Shown one piece after another: positions 20,051 to 29,613 of a DNA stretch of 64,000 nt. The stretch spans positions 272,174 to 336,173 of the forward strand of contig NZ_QTVG01000002.1 in the NCBI RefSeq assembly GCF_003460505.1, read 5' to 3'. The translations under genes were made by a program, and so were the position numbers. This stretch comes from Eubacterium sp. AF36-5BH. Lineage in GTDB: Bacteria; Bacillota; Clostridia; Lachnospirales; Lachnospiraceae. Each line of letters starts with the position of its first letter. The first letter of the stretch is position 1. The notes under the pieces were generated by a model. The model was given only the letters and a program-made list of their open reading frames with translations, was not told where the DNA came from and ran no database searches.

Positions 20051-21067
20051 ATGGCAGTTAAAGTTGCAATTAACGGATTTGGACGTATTGGACGTCTTGC
20101 TTTCAGACAGATGTTTGGTGCTGAAGGTTATGAAGTAGTAGCTATCAACGACTTAACAAGTCCTAAAATGTTAGCTCACTTATTAAAGTATGATTCATCA
20201 CAGGGTAAATATGAAAAGGCTGATACAGTTTCAGCTACAGAAGATTCTATCATCGTTGATGGTAAGGAAATCAAGATTTATGCAGAAGCTGATGCTTCAA
20301 ATTGCCCTTGGGGAGAATTAAACGTAGACGTAGTATTAGAATGTACAGGATTCTATACATCAAAGGACAAAGCACAGGCTCATATCAAAGCTGGTGCTCG
20401 TAAGGTTGTTATTTCAGCTCCAGCTGGAAATGATCTTCCTACAATCGTTTACAATACAAACCACAATACATTAAAGCCAGAAGATACAATTATCTCAGCT
20501 GCTTCATGTACAACAAACTGTTTAGCACCTATGGCTGATGCTCTTAACAAGTACGCTCCAATCCAGAGTGGTATCATGTTAACAATTCATGCTTACACAG
20601 GTGATCAGATGACTCTTGATGGCCCTCAGAGAAAGGGTGACTTAAGAAGATCAAGAGCTGCTGCAGTTAACATCGTTCCTAACTCAACAGGTGCTGCAAA
20701 AGCTATCGGATTAGTAATTCCAGAATTAAACGGAAAATTAATCGGATCTGCACAGAGAGTTCCAGTTCCAACAGGATCAACAACAGTTCTTACTGCTGTA
20801 GTTAAAGGAAAAGATATCACAGTTGAAGGTATCAACGCAGCTATGAAGGCAGCTTCAAACGAATCATACGGATACAATGAAGACGAAATCGTTTCTTCAG
20901 ATATCGTAGGTATGAGATATGGTTCATTATTTGATGCTACACAGACAATGGTATCAAAGGTTGACGAAGACACATATGAAGTACAGGTTGTTTCATGGTA
21001 TGACAATGAAAATTCATACACAAGCCAGATGGTTAGAACAATCAAATACTTCTCAGAACTTGCATAA
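20051..21067 (+). CDS. gap: Glyceraldehyde-3-phosphate dehydrogenase, type I
   Basis: A 338-residue NAD-dependent enzyme converting glyceraldehyde-3-phosphate, phosphate and NAD to 1,3-bisphosphoglycerate. The Rossmann start is [17 protein letters not shown], the acidic N33-D34 favours NAD over NADP, and the catalytic cysteine is C153 in ASCTTNC. The ATG at 20051 follows CAGGAGGAAAAA. An in-frame ATG at 20003 lies in the leader and has no ribosome binding site. Codons are more restricted than in neighbouring accessory genes, as expected for high expression. It is first in the gap-pgk-tpiA cluster. Confidence 0.97.
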   Translation: MAVKVAINGFGRIGRLAFRQMFGAEGYEVVAINDLTSPKMLAHLLKYDSSQGKYEKADTVSATEDSIIVDGKEIKIYAEADASNCPWGELNVDVVLECTGFYTSKDKAQAHIKAGARKVVISAPAGNDLPTIVYNTNHNTLKPEDTIISAASCTTNCLAPMADALNKYAPIQSGIMLTIHAYTGDQMTLDGPQRKGDLRRSRAAAVNIVPNSTGAAKAIGLVIPELNGKLIGSAQRVPVPTGSTTVLTAVVKGKDITVEGINAAMKAASNESYGYNEDEIVSSDIVGMRYGSLFDATQTMVSKVDEDTYEVQVVSWYDNENSYTSQMVRTIKYFSELA

Positions 21068-21088
21068 GTTTAAGAATATTAAGATCCA

Positions 21089-21120
21089 AAAGGGTCCGGC
21101 TTTAATGGGCCGGGCCCTTT
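21089..21120 (+). terminator. GC-rich hairpin between gap and pgk
   Basis: A 12-bp stem, AAAGGGTCCGGC (21089-21100) with GCCGGGCCCTTT (21109-21120), one G-T pair, and an 8-base loop. No T-run follows, so it is more likely a 3' stabiliser or partial attenuator that lets gap mRNA exceed pgk mRNA than a full stop. Confidence 0.6.
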
Positions 21121-21189
21121 GTCTATGTATGGGCTTTTAGTTTATACAGTATGGATTTTTAAATATGAAAATTAGAAAGGAAAGTTAAT

Positions 21190-22395
21190 ATGCTTAACAA
21201 AAAATCAGTTGATGATATCAATGTAAAAGGATTAAAGGTATTAGTTCGTTGTGATTTCAACGTACCTTTAAAGGAAGGCGTTATTACTGATGAAAACCGT
21301 CTTGTAGCAGCTCTTCCAACAATCAAAAAATTAATTAATGATGGTGGTAAGGTTATCCTTTGCTCACATCTTGGAAAGCCAAAGGGAGAACCAAAGCCTG
21401 AATTATCACTTGCACCAGTTGCAGTAAGACTTTCAGAATTATTAGGACAGGAAGTTAAGTTTGCAGCAGATGATAATGTTGTAGGTGAAAATGCAAAAGC
21501 AGCAGTAGCAGCTATGCAGGATGGTGACGTAGTATTACTTCAGAATACACGTTATAGAGCAGAAGAAACAAAGAACGGAGAAGCTTTCTCAAAAGAACTT
21601 GCTTCACTTTGTGATGTATTTGTAAATGATGCATTTGGTACAGCTCATAGAGCACATTGTTCAAACGTTGGTGTAACAGAATATGTTGACACAGCAGTAG
21701 TTGGTTACTTAATGCAGAAGGAAATTGATTTCTTAGGAAATGCAGTAAACAATCCTGTAAGACCTTTCGTAGCTATTCTTGGTGGTGCTAAGGTTGCTGA
21801 CAAATTAAATGTTATCAATAACTTACTTGAAAAGTGCGATACTTTAATTATCGGTGGTGGTATGGCATACACATTCGTTAAGGCTCAGGGCGGAAATGTT
21901 GGTATCTCTTTAGTAGATGACAGCAAGCTTGATTACTGTAATGATATGCTTAAGAAAGCAGAAGAATTAGGAAAGAAGATTTTACTTCCAATCGATACAG
22001 TTGCAGCTGATGGATTCCCAGATCCAATTGATGCAGAAATCGAAACAATGATAGTTCCAACAAATGCAATTCCTGATGACAAAGAAGGACTTGACATTGG
22101 ACCTAAAACAAGAGAATTATTTGCTGATGCAGTAAAGAATGCTAAGACAGTAGTATGGAACGGACCTATGGGTGTTTCAGAAAATCCATGTCTTGCAGCA
22201 GGTACTATTGCAGTAGCTCAGGCTTTAGCTGATACAGATGCTACAACAATTATCGGTGGTGGTGATTCAGCAGCAGCAGTAAACAACCTTGGATTTGGTG
22301 ATAAGATGACTCACATCTCAACAGGTGGTGGGGCAAGCTTAGAATTCTTAGAAGGAAAAGACTTACCAGGCGTTGTGGCAGCAAACGACAAATAA
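21190..22395 (+). CDS. pgk: Phosphoglycerate kinase
   Basis: A 401-residue two-domain kinase making ATP and 3-phosphoglycerate from 1,3-bisphosphoglycerate. The substrate-binding N-terminal motif is [21 protein letters not shown] (about 16-36), followed by SHLGKPKG and, later, the nucleotide-domain loops [30 protein letters not shown] and [22 protein letters not shown] precedes the ATG. It is co-transcribed with gap upstream; tpiA follows across the hairpin-repeat array. Confidence 0.97.
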   Translation: MLNKKSVDDINVKGLKVLVRCDFNVPLKEGVITDENRLVAALPTIKKLINDGGKVILCSHLGKPKGEPKPELSLAPVAVRLSELLGQEVKFAADDNVVGENAKAAVAAMQDGDVVLLQNTRYRAEETKNGEAFSKELASLCDVFVNDAFGTAHRAHCSNVGVTEYVDTAVVGYLMQKEIDFLGNAVNNPVRPFVAILGGAKVADKLNVINNLLEKCDTLIIGGGMAYTFVKAQGGNVGISLVDDSKLDYCNDMLKKAEELGKKILLPIDTVAADGFPDPIDAEIETMIVPTNAIPDDKEGLDIGPKTRELFADAVKNAKTVVWNGPMGVSENPCLAAGTIAVAQALADTDATTIIGGGDSAAAVNNLGFGDKMTHISTGGGASLEFLEGKDLPGVVAANDK

Positions 22396-22420
22396 CGCTA
22401 AGGCAAATGAGTCCATTTAC

Positions 22421-22480
22421 ACAAAAACAAATTAAGAACAATGAATGCTTGCATTCATTTGTTCAATGATTTGTTTTTGT
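22421..22480 (+). repeat. Large imperfect hairpin at the start of the pgk-tpiA array
   Basis: ACAAAAACAAAT (22421-22432) pairs perfectly with ATTTGTTTTTGT (22469-22480). Inside it GAACAA (22436-22441) pairs with TTGTTC (22459-22464) and GAATG with CATTC. A separate perfect hairpin, GCTGGC-GAAT-GCCAGC, follows at 22484-22499 and leads into the 66-bp units. Confidence 0.75.
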
Positions 22481-22493
22481 GAAGCTGGCGAAT

Positions 22494-22675
22494 GCCAGCG
22501 TGCTTATTGATGCTTTGCATCAATAAGAAAACGGCGAAAGAATGGTAGGTCATAACGTTGCCAGCGTGCTTATTGATGCTTTGCATCAATAAGAAAACGA
22601 CGAAAGAATGGTAGGTCATAACGTTGCCAGCGTGCTTATTGACGTAGAACGTCAATAAGAAATGGCGAAAGAATA
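22494..22675 (+). repeat. 66-bp tandem hairpin repeats between pgk and tpiA
   Basis: Units start with GCCAGCGTG at 22494, 22560 and 22626, an exact 66-base period. The third unit is cut short by the tpiA ribosome binding site. Each contains a perfect 11-bp hairpin with a 3-base loop, at 22503-22527, 22569-22593 and 22635-22659, and then GGCGAAAGAAT or a variant. In unit 3 two stem positions differ from units 1-2 and both partner bases have changed to match, so the fold is under selection or the stem was renewed by inversion or gene conversion. It is not CRISPR, since the spacing sequence is also repeated. Confidence 0.9.
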
Positions 22676-22689
22676 AAGGAGATTTCATA

Positions 22690-23439
22690 ATGAGAAAGAA
22701 GATTATTGCAGGCAACTGGAAAATGAACAAGACTCCAAGTGAGGCAGTTGCATTAATTAATGAATTAAAACCATTAGTAGCTAATGATGAAGTTGACGTA
22801 GTATTCTGCGTACCAGCAATCGATTTAGTTCCAGCTATGGAAGCTACTAAGGGGACAAATATTAATATTGGTGCTGAAAACATGTATTTTGAAGAAAGCG
22901 GTGCTTACACAGGTGAAATCGCTCCTAACATGCTTACAGACATTGGTGTAAAATATGTTATCATCGGACATTCAGAAAGAAGAGAATACTTTGCTGAAAC
23001 TGATGAAACAGTAAACAAAAAAGTTCTTAAGGCTTTCGAACATGGTATTACACCAATTATCTGCTGTGGTGAAACTCTTGAACAGAGAGAACAGGGAATC
23101 ACAATTGATTTCATTCGTCAGCAGATTAAGGTTGCATTTAACAATGTAACAGCAGATCAGGCTAAGGAAGCAGTTATTGCTTACGAACCAATTTGGGCAA
23201 TCGGAACAGGTAAGACAGCTACATCTGATCAGGCTGAAGAAGTATGTGCAGCTATTAGAGCTTGCATCGCTGAAGTATATGATGATGCTACAGCAGCAGC
23301 TATCAGAATCCAGTATGGTGGATCAATGAATGCAGGAAATGCTGCAGAATTACTTGCTAAACCTGACATTGATGGTGGTTTAGTTGGTGGAGCCAGCCTT
23401 AAGGTTGACTTTGGACAGATCGTTAATTACAACAAATAA
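22690..23439 (+). CDS. tpiA: Triosephosphate isomerase
   Basis: A 249-residue TIM-barrel enzyme interconverting dihydroxyacetone phosphate and glyceraldehyde-3-phosphate. Catalytic residues are K11 in GNWKMN, H94 in IIGHSERR and E166 in [10 protein letters not shown], with the mobile loop-6 sequence just after. Phosphate-binding GGS and GGLVGGASL lie near the C-terminus. AAAGGAG before the ATG directly abuts the last repeat unit of the array, so the array can influence tpiA translation or set its mRNA 5' end. A terminator follows. Confidence 0.97.
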   Translation: MRKKIIAGNWKMNKTPSEAVALINELKPLVANDEVDVVFCVPAIDLVPAMEATKGTNINIGAENMYFEESGAYTGEIAPNMLTDIGVKYVIIGHSERREYFAETDETVNKKVLKAFEHGITPIICCGETLEQREQGITIDFIRQQIKVAFNNVTADQAKEAVIAYEPIWAIGTGKTATSDQAEEVCAAIRACIAEVYDDATAAAIRIQYGGSMNAGNAAELLAKPDIDGGLVGGASLKVDFGQIVNYNK

Positions 23440-23450
23440 TATATAACCCA

Positions 23451-23479
23451 CAGGACACTGTTCCGCAGTGTCCTGTTTT
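23451..23479 (+). terminator. Terminator after tpiA
   Basis: A perfect 10-bp stem, CAGGACACTG (23451-23460) with CAGTGTCCTG (23466-23475), a TTCCG loop and TTTT. Confidence 0.85.
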
Positions 23480-23504
23480 AGTAAAAAAAGGGGATAAGAT
23501 AATT

Positions 23505-24794
23505 ATGAGAACAGGTAGAATAAAAGTATTATTATCAATAGCTGCCGTATTGTTTATGTGTACAATGTTTAATTGTAATGCACAGGCAAAAATGAATGTG
23601 ACAGTGTCACCGGCCAAATTAGTTCAAAATGCAAAAAAACACCCAACAGTATATGATAGCTCAGTTGCTCATTGTATGGCTTTAAATGAATATACAGAGA
23701 GCATGAGAAAAGCAGGAGGAGGAAAACTTACATTTAAAAAAGGAACATATAGATTCCAGTATTCTGTATGTATACCATCTAATGTAACAGTTGTTTTTGA
23801 AGATGGTGTTGTTATTGAGAATATATTTGATACAAAAGCACATATTAAACCTGCAACAGCTATGTGGCAGTTGGTTCCAAAGAACATGACTTACAAGAAT
23901 AAGGCAATTGGTAAATATAATGGAACATCGAATGCAAAAATGATAGCTAAAGGCAAGGTTGTATTCGATATGAAGTATATTAAAGGTTTATCCATTGTAG
24001 CAGTTCATTGTAAGAATATTGAAATTTCAGGTATTACTTTCAAAGGTATGAATGGTAATCACTACATTGAAGTAAATGGTGCTAAAAATGTAAAAATTAA
24101 CAAGTGCAAATTCAACAAAGCAAAGAAAGGTTCACCACAAAAAGCTTATGTTAAAGAAGCAATTAACATTGATATGGCTGATGAAATAACAGGTGGTGTT
24201 GGTTGTACTTGGGCAAAACAGGACAAAACACCATGTGTAAACATTAAAGTTACTAATAGTGTATTTCAGGGAATGAGCAGAGGTGTAGGAACACATAACT
24301 ATTCTCAAACAAAGAAAAAGAAAAATATTTATCATTCAAAGATTTTAATTAAAGGAAATACTTTTAAAAATCTTTATGATGCAGGTGTTTATCTGATGAA
24401 TTGGAAAAACACAAAGATATTAAATAACAGATTTATTAAAAATGGAAAAGGAAACAATCTAACAAGCACTAACACAGGTCATGCAATTTCAGGAAGTGGC
24501 GTTAAGAATATTACAATAACAGGAAATCATTTTAAACAAATTAAAAAGAATCCTATTAATTTTAACGGTCAGGAAAATGTAGGAAATGGTGCAGGTGCAT
24601 ATACTAGAATTTATGTATATATAACTAAAAAAGAAGCTGAAAAAATGCTTGATAATACTTCCGAAAAATGTGGTAACGATCCAAAGTTCCCAGGCTACGA
24701 TGTAGTTTATTTTAGAAATGACGGAAGAAGAACAAAAGAAAACGCAGTGGGCATTAATTTTGCTAAACAAAAAGTAAATTTTAACATAGAATAA
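23505..24794 (+). CDS. Secreted right-handed parallel beta-helix protein
   Basis: A 429-residue protein with a signal peptide (residues 1-28, ending NAQA) and a pectin-lyase-like beta-helix. The helix follows from a GGGKLTFKKGTYRF start, repeated N-I-x-I-S/T-x-x-x-F coils (KNIEISGITFKG, KNVKINKCKF, VNIKVTNSVF, SKILIKGNTF, KNITITGNHF) and paired GTHNYS and GHAISGSG turns. Such proteins are polysaccharide lyases, hydrolases or adhesins; I cannot identify catalytic residues. It lies between tpiA and gpmI, 12 bases before gpmI, an unusual place for a secreted protein. AAAAAGGGGATAAG precedes the ATG. Confidence 0.8.
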   Translation: MRTGRIKVLLSIAAVLFMCTMFNCNAQAKMNVTVSPAKLVQNAKKHPTVYDSSVAHCMALNEYTESMRKAGGGKLTFKKGTYRFQYSVCIPSNVTVVFEDGVVIENIFDTKAHIKPATAMWQLVPKNMTYKNKAIGKYNGTSNAKMIAKGKVVFDMKYIKGLSIVAVHCKNIEISGITFKGMNGNHYIEVNGAKNVKINKCKFNKAKKGSPQKAYVKEAINIDMADEITGGVGCTWAKQDKTPCVNIKVTNSVFQGMSRGVGTHNYSQTKKKKNIYHSKILIKGNTFKNLYDAGVYLMNWKNTKILNNRFIKNGKGNNLTSTNTGHAISGSGVKNITITGNHFKQIKKNPINFNGQENVGNGAGAYTRIYVYITKKEAEKMLDNTSEKCGNDPKFPGYDVVYFRNDGRRTKENAVGINFAKQKVNFNIE

Positions 24795-24806
24795 GGAGAA
24801 AAGAAA

Positions 24807-26348
24807 ATGGCAAAGAAACCAGTAGTATTAATGGTCTTAGATGGCTATGGATTAAATGAAAAGACAGAAGGAAATGCTATTGCAATGGCAAACACACCTG
24901 TTATGGACAAATTAATGGCAGAATATCCTTTTGTAAAAGGAAATGCATCAGGTTTGGCAGTAGGACTTCCTGATGGTCAGATGGGCAACTCAGAAGTAGG
25001 TCATATGAATATTGGTGCAGGAAGAATTATATATCAGGATCTTACAAGAATTACAAAAGATATTGAAGATGGTACATTCTTCGAAAACAAAGTATTATTA
25101 CAGGCAATTGAAAACTGTAAGAAAAACAATTCAGACTTACATTTGTGGGGCTTGTTATCAGATGGTGGTGTACACAGCCATAACTCACATTTATATGGTT
25201 TATTGGAAATGGCAAAAAAGAATGGCCTTGAAAACGTGTATGTACACGCATTCTTAGATGGTAGAGATACACCTCCTGCATCAGGAAAAGATTATGTACA
25301 GCAGTTAGAAGACAAAATGAAGGAAATAGGAGTAGGAAAGATTGCTTCATTATCAGGCCGTTACTATGCAATGGATAGAGATAACAACTGGGATCGTGTA
25401 AAATTAGCTTACGATTCATTAGTTACAGGAGAAGGTGTTAAGGCTACAGATGCTGTTAAGGCTGTAGAAGATTCATACGCAAATGACAAGACAGACGAAT
25501 TTGTATTACCAACAGTTATTACAGATGAAAATGGTCAGCCATTATCATTAGTAAAAGATGGTGATTCAGTTATCTTCTTTAACTTCAGACCTGATAGAGC
25601 AAGAGAAATCACAAGAGCATTTTGTGATGACAAATTTACAGGCTTTGAAAGAGATTTCTTAAAATTAACATATGTATGCTTCAAGGATTACGATGAAACA
25701 ATTCCTAACAAGCTTGTTGCATTTGAAAAAGAAGAAATTAAAAATACATTTGGTGAATTTTTAGCAGCACATGGAAAGAAACAGCTACGTTTGGCAGAGA
25801 CAGAAAAGTATGCTCATGTTACATTCTTCTTTAACGGTGGTGTTGAAGATCCTAACGTGGATGAATTCAGATTATTAGTAAATTCTCCAAAGGATGTTGC
25901 TACTTATGACTTAAAACCAGAAATGAGTGCACCTGAAGTAGGTATGGACTTAGTTGAAGCTATTAAATCAGATAAGTATGACGTAATCGTTATTAACTTT
26001 GCAAATCCTGACATGGTAGGTCATACAGGTGTAATTCCTGCAGCAGTAAAGGCTGTTGAAAGAGTTGACAGTCTTGTTGGAGATGCTGTTCAGGCAGTAA
26101 AAGACGTAGATGGTGTATTGTTTATTTGCGCTGACCATGGAAATGCTGAAAAGATGATTGATTACGAAACAGGTGCTCCGCATACAGCACATACAACAAA
26201 TCCGGTTCCATTTATTTTAGTAAATGCAGATCCTTCATGGAAATTAAGAGAAGGTGGATGTTTAGCAGACATTGCCCCAACACTTATTGAAGTAATGGGA
26301 ATGGAACAGCCAAAAGAAATGACAGGAAAGTCATTGATAATTAAATAA
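24807..26348 (+). CDS. gpmI: 2,3-bisphosphoglycerate-independent phosphoglycerate mutase
   Basis: A 513-residue manganese-dependent enzyme of the alkaline phosphatase superfamily, interconverting 3- and 2-phosphoglycerate. The first metal Asp is D12 in LDGYGLNE, the phospho-Ser is S62 in [10 protein letters not shown], and later ligands are in [25 protein letters not shown] and CADHGNAE. The length is typical (about 510). AAGGAGAAAAG precedes the ATG. It starts 12 bases after the beta-helix gene and is probably on the same transcript. Confidence 0.97.
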   Translation: MAKKPVVLMVLDGYGLNEKTEGNAIAMANTPVMDKLMAEYPFVKGNASGLAVGLPDGQMGNSEVGHMNIGAGRIIYQDLTRITKDIEDGTFFENKVLLQAIENCKKNNSDLHLWGLLSDGGVHSHNSHLYGLLEMAKKNGLENVYVHAFLDGRDTPPASGKDYVQQLEDKMKEIGVGKIASLSGRYYAMDRDNNWDRVKLAYDSLVTGEGVKATDAVKAVEDSYANDKTDEFVLPTVITDENGQPLSLVKDGDSVIFFNFRPDRAREITRAFCDDKFTGFERDFLKLTYVCFKDYDETIPNKLVAFEKEEIKNTFGEFLAAHGKKQLRLAETEKYAHVTFFFNGGVEDPNVDEFRLLVNSPKDVATYDLKPEMSAPEVGMDLVEAIKSDKYDVIVINFANPDMVGHTGVIPAAVKAVERVDSLVGDAVQAVKDVDGVLFICADHGNAEKMIDYETGAPHTAHTTNPVPFILVNADPSWKLREGGCLADIAPTLIEVMGMEQPKEMTGKSLIIK

Positions 26349-26359
26349 TAGCAATTAAA

Positions 26360-26410
26360 ATAGTCATCAGACAAACTAATGTAAGTTAGAATTGTTTGAT
26401 GACTATATTT
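26360..26410 (+). terminator. Terminator after gpmI
   Basis: ATAGTCATCA (26360-26369) pairs with TGATGACTAT (26397-26406), extended by ACAA/TTGT, and is followed by a short ATTT. The weak T-run suggests incomplete termination into capA. Confidence 0.6.
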
Positions 26411-26425
26411 GAAAAAAGGGAAATT

Positions 26426-27745
26426 ATGACAAACAGAAGAAGAAAAGTACGCAAAAATTATAATAAGTATCATTCAATATACCACAGACATAGAAGATTA
26501 AACGTTAAACGTATAGTAATAAGTGTGGGTACATTAATTGTTTTAGGTGTATTAATGGTTATAGGAATAACGACCTTAGTATCAAACAACAAATCAGTTA
26601 AGGTTGTTCAAAATAATATAGAATTGCCAACAAAAGTAGCAGATAAAAAAGTAAAAAATACAGTTAAAAATGCAGCCCAGAATATTAAACCTACAGAAGT
26701 TTCTATAGTTGCAGTAGGGGATAATCTGGTTAGTGACTCGGTTCTTTATACTGCCAAACGTTATGGTGGTGGCAAATATGATTTTTCAGAAGTATTTGAA
26801 AAAATGAAATCTGATTTTAAGGCAGCAGATATTGCCATAATTAACCAGGAAACAATGTTAGGCGGAAAGCAGTTTGAATATCAGGGTTTTCCGTTATTTA
26901 ACACACCTGATTCTATGGGAAGGGCTGTAATAGATGCCGGATTTGATATAGTTCAGTGTGCTTCAAATCATTCTTTGGATACCAAAGTTGAAGGTATGCA
27001 ACATGCAATTAAGTTTTGGAAGAAACATAAGAATGAAATAATGATGGTTGGCTTAAATGAAAATGAGGAAGAATATAATAGTATACCAATTTACGAATGT
27101 AAGGGTATAAAATTCGCAGTTCTAAATTATACGTATGGACTTAATGGTTTAAAACTTCCACAGGAGTATTCATATATAGTTAATTTAATGGACAAACAAC
27201 ATAAAGAAAAAGTAAAATCCGATATTGAAAGAGCAGAAAAAGAAGCTGATTTTACAATTGTCCTACCACACTGGGGGCAGGAATATGTACAGCCTGAACC
27301 AATTAAGGAACAGGTGCAGTGGGCGAAGCTTATGGTAGAAGCCGGAGCTGATTTGATTATTGGAACTCATCCCCATGTATGTGAAAAGATTAAGTGGCTT
27401 AAAACAGACAATGGAAATAAGGCGTTGTGCTATTATTCATTAGGTAACTACACATCAGGTCAACAGCAGTGGGAAACACTTATGGGTGCCATGGCAACTC
27501 TTACAGTTAGAAAAGACAATAAAGGAACAAGAATTATAAAGAAAACAGCTGGAGTTGTGCCTACAATCAATCATTATGTTTGGGGCAAATCTGAAAATGT
27601 TATAAGAAAACAATATACCTACAGACTAACTGATTATAATGACTCAATGTTAAGAGAACATAGTATTCAATGGTATGATCCTGTAAAATATCAGGACTAC
27701 GTTGATTTGTCCAAAAAAGTGTTTGGCAAATTTATAAAAAAATAA
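26426..27745 (+). CDS. CapA family protein (poly-gamma-glutamate capsule type)
   Basis: A 439-residue protein with a basic cytoplasmic start, one membrane segment (about residues 30-52) and an extracellular calcineurin-like metallophosphatase domain of the CapA/PgsA family. Motifs seen are VAVGDNLVSDSVL, INQETMLGG, CASNHSLD, VLPHWGQEY, GTHPHVCEK and YSLGNYTSG. The family takes part in poly-gamma-glutamate export or is an envelope enzyme of unknown substrate. No capB/capC lie here. I chose ATG 26426 after AAAAAAGGGA; the upstream in-frame ATG at 26396 lies inside the gpmI terminator stem. It separates gpmI from the second enolase. Confidence 0.85.
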   Translation: MTNRRRKVRKNYNKYHSIYHRHRRLNVKRIVISVGTLIVLGVLMVIGITTLVSNNKSVKVVQNNIELPTKVADKKVKNTVKNAAQNIKPTEVSIVAVGDNLVSDSVLYTAKRYGGGKYDFSEVFEKMKSDFKAADIAIINQETMLGGKQFEYQGFPLFNTPDSMGRAVIDAGFDIVQCASNHSLDTKVEGMQHAIKFWKKHKNEIMMVGLNENEEEYNSIPIYECKGIKFAVLNYTYGLNGLKLPQEYSYIVNLMDKQHKEKVKSDIERAEKEADFTIVLPHWGQEYVQPEPIKEQVQWAKLMVEAGADLIIGTHPHVCEKIKWLKTDNGNKALCYYSLGNYTSGQQQWETLMGAMATLTVRKDNKGTRIIKKTAGVVPTINHYVWGKSENVIRKQYTYRLTDYNDSMLREHSIQWYDPVKYQDYVDLSKKVFGKFIKK

Positions 27746-27752
27746 AAGGATA

Positions 27753-27802
27753 AAAATCTCCTAGATGTGCAAAATAAGAAAAAGCATGTTAGGAGGTTTT
27801 TT
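27753..27802 (+). promoter_or_regulatory. Terminator-like hairpin that buries the enolase-2 ribosome binding site
   Basis: The left arm (27753-27763, AAAATCTCCTA) pairs with 27790-27800 (11 pairs, one G-T). An inner helix, 27765-27770 with 27784-27789, follows. The right arm contains AGGAGG (27791-27796), the Shine-Dalgarno of enolase 2, and then six T and the ATG at 27803. It can act as the capA terminator and as a translational lock on enolase 2 at once. Confidence 0.65.
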
Positions 27803-29068
27803 ATGTATAAATTTTTAAAAATTGTTAATGTAAAAGGCAGAGAAGTAATGGATTCAAGAGGAAATCCAACAGTTGAAGCAGAAGTTACTGTTAAGGTTGA
27901 CGGTAAGGCAGGAGAGTTATATACAGGTTGTGCCATTGTGCCGTCAGGGGCTTCAACAGGAAAGTTTGAGGCAGTGGAACTACGTGATAGGGGTGAAAGA
28001 TATAATGGAAATGGCGTGAAAAAAGCCGTAAAAAATGTAAATGAAATTATTTATCCTGCATTAGAAGGCATCAATGGCTTAAATCAGAATAAAGTAGACA
28101 GCATAATGTTAAAGCTTGATGGAACATCTAACAAGGAAAATATTGGAGCTAATAGTATTCTTGCAGTATCAATGGCAAATATGAAAGCCTGTGCAAAAGC
28201 ATTAAAGCTTCCTGATTATAAATATATTGGTGGTATTTGTGGAAGAAAAATGCCTATACCAATGATGAATATTTTAAATGGTGGTGCTCATGCGTCAAAT
28301 AATGTGGATATACAGGAGTTTATGATATTACCTGTAGGGGCAAAATCTTTTAAGGAAGGGCTTAGATGGTGCAGTGAGGTCTATCATTGCCTTAAAGGGC
28401 TGTTAAAAGAACGTAATTTGTCAGTAGCTGTTGGAGATGAAGGTGGCTTTGCACCGGATTTAGAAAGCGAAGAACAGGTTCTGGATATTATAGTTGAAGC
28501 AGTAGAAAAGAGTGGCTTTCAAAAAGGAAAGGACTTTAAAATTTCTTTGGATGTGGCAGCATCTGAATGGAAAGGAAGTTCAGTTGGAAAATATACTATG
28601 CCAAAGAAAAATAAAAATGTAACATCAGATGAATTAATTGAGATGTGGGAAAATATAGTTAATAAATATCCTATTTTTTCAATTGAAGACCCATTGGATG
28701 AAGAAGACTGGGATGGTTGGAAGAAACTAACGCAGAGAATAGGAAGTAAAGTAAGATTAGTAGGTGATGATTTATTTGTCACAAATGTAAACAGACTGCA
28801 AAAAGGCATTAAAGAGAAAAGCGCCAATGCAATATTGATTAAACCAAATCAGATAGGCTCAATTACTGAAACTATAAAGGCAGTACAATTGGCACAGAAA
28901 AAAGGCATGATAGCCATAATGTCTCATCGCTCAGGAGAAAGCGAGGATACAACAATAGCAGATTTGGCAGTGGCACTTAATACAGGCTATATAAAAACCG
29001 GTGCCCCATGCAGAGGAGAGAGAACTGCCAAATATAATCAATTACTACGAATTGAGGAAATGTTGTAA
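27803..29068 (+). CDS. Enolase, copy 2
   Basis: A 421-residue enolase paralogue. Catalytic and metal residues are all kept: H163 in the GGAHA loop, E213 in GDEGGFAP, D250, E295, D322, K347 and H375 in SHRSGESED. It should therefore be active. It differs from copy 1 by an insertion near residues 32-45 ([15 protein letters not shown] before PSGAST), IKPNQ in place of IKLNQ, and a C-terminus shortened after LLRIEEML. The ATG at 27803 follows AGGAGG, which is held in a hairpin. Possible roles are an isozyme for another growth state or a surface 'moonlighting' form; neither is shown by the sequence. Confidence 0.92.
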   Translation: MYKFLKIVNVKGREVMDSRGNPTVEAEVTVKVDGKAGELYTGCAIVPSGASTGKFEAVELRDRGERYNGNGVKKAVKNVNEIIYPALEGINGLNQNKVDSIMLKLDGTSNKENIGANSILAVSMANMKACAKALKLPDYKYIGGICGRKMPIPMMNILNGGAHASNNVDIQEFMILPVGAKSFKEGLRWCSEVYHCLKGLLKERNLSVAVGDEGGFAPDLESEEQVLDIIVEAVEKSGFQKGKDFKISLDVAASEWKGSSVGKYTMPKKNKNVTSDELIEMWENIVNKYPIFSIEDPLDEEDWDGWKKLTQRIGSKVRLVGDDLFVTNVNRLQKGIKEKSANAILIKPNQIGSITETIKAVQLAQKKGMIAIMSHRSGESEDTTIADLAVALNTGYIKTGAPCRGERTAKYNQLLRIEEML

Positions 29069-29101
29069 AAATCCTTAACACAAACTGCTGTAAAAATACT
29101 C

Positions 29102-29130
29102 TTGATTTAGAGAGCATAATATGATAATAT
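29102..29130 (+). promoter_or_regulatory. Predicted promoter of secG
   Basis: TTGATT (29102-29107), 17 bases, TAATAT (29125-29130). A small hairpin, AAGGAT-TGGT-ATCCTT, lies in the leader just before the GAGGAGG of secG. Confidence 0.6.
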
Positions 29131-29196
29131 TGTCTTTGTGTGATACGAAATATTAAGGATTGGTATCCTTGTAATAGATAGAGGAGGAAAAAACTA

Positions 29197-29442
29197 ATGA
29201 CATTACTTAGAGTATTAACAGTAGTATTTATGATCGTATGTTTAATTATTACAGTAGTAATCTTACTTCAAGAAGGAAAACAGGCAGGACTTACTGGTGC
29301 AATCAGTGGTGCAGCTGACACATATTGGGGAAAGAACAAGGGCCGTTCAATGGAAGGTAAACTTGAGAAGGCTACAAAGATTTGCGTTGTATTATTCTTT
29401 GTACTTTCAGTAATTCTCAATATGGGATTTATCGGATTTTAA
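29197..29442 (+). CDS. secG: Preprotein translocase subunit SecG
   Basis: An 81-residue membrane protein with two hydrophobic helices (about residues 2-22 and 60-80) joined by the typical QEGKQAGLTGAISGAADTYWGKNKGRS loop. SecG is the accessory subunit of the SecYEG protein channel. GAGGAGGAAA precedes the ATG. Its position before rnr and smpB is the usual Firmicute order. A strong terminator follows, with a separate promoter for rnr. Confidence 0.95.
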   Translation: MTLLRVLTVVFMIVCLIITVVILLQEGKQAGLTGAISGAADTYWGKNKGRSMEGKLEKATKICVVLFFVLSVILNMGFIGF

Positions 29443-29466
29443 GATAAAATAAAATGTTGACTGATT

Positions 29467-29492
29467 AAGGTGTAGGTTTCTACACCTTTTTT
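29467..29492 (+). terminator. Terminator after secG
   Basis: A perfect 9-bp stem, AAGGTGTAG (29467-29475) with CTACACCTT (29480-29488), a GTTT loop and a run of six T. Confidence 0.9.
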
Positions 29493-29518
29493 CTTTGTAA
29501 AAAAATACCAAATAAGTA

Positions 29519-29547
29519 TAAACAGTTTGGACAGATTAAGGTATAAT
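29519..29547 (+). promoter_or_regulatory. Predicted promoter of rnr
   Basis: TAAACA (29519-29524), 17 bases, TATAAT (29542-29547). The -10 is perfect; the -35 matches four of six. Confidence 0.5.
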
Positions 29548-29613
29548 GTTTTTGGATATTATTTAAGAAGAAAACGGAATTTATGATAGACAAATAGATA
29601 AAGGGAGATTTGA

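Noticed and set aside
22494..22675. CRISPR-like repeat spacing
   Set aside because: There are only three units, the whole 66-base unit is repeated including the would-be spacer, and no cas genes are in view.
22455..22883. 142-codon minus-strand frame with repeated INKHAGNVMTYHSF blocks
   Set aside because: It is produced by the 66-base hairpin array (66 is a multiple of three) and then runs antisense through tpiA. There is no ribosome binding site or family resemblance.
24132..24335. Minus-strand frames inside the beta-helix and gpmI genes
   Set aside because: Antisense shadows of strongly supported genes, without ribosome binding sites or family features.
26396..26425. Upstream ATG for the CapA gene
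   Set aside because: It lies in the right arm of the gpmI terminator stem; ATG 26426 has a better ribosome binding site.
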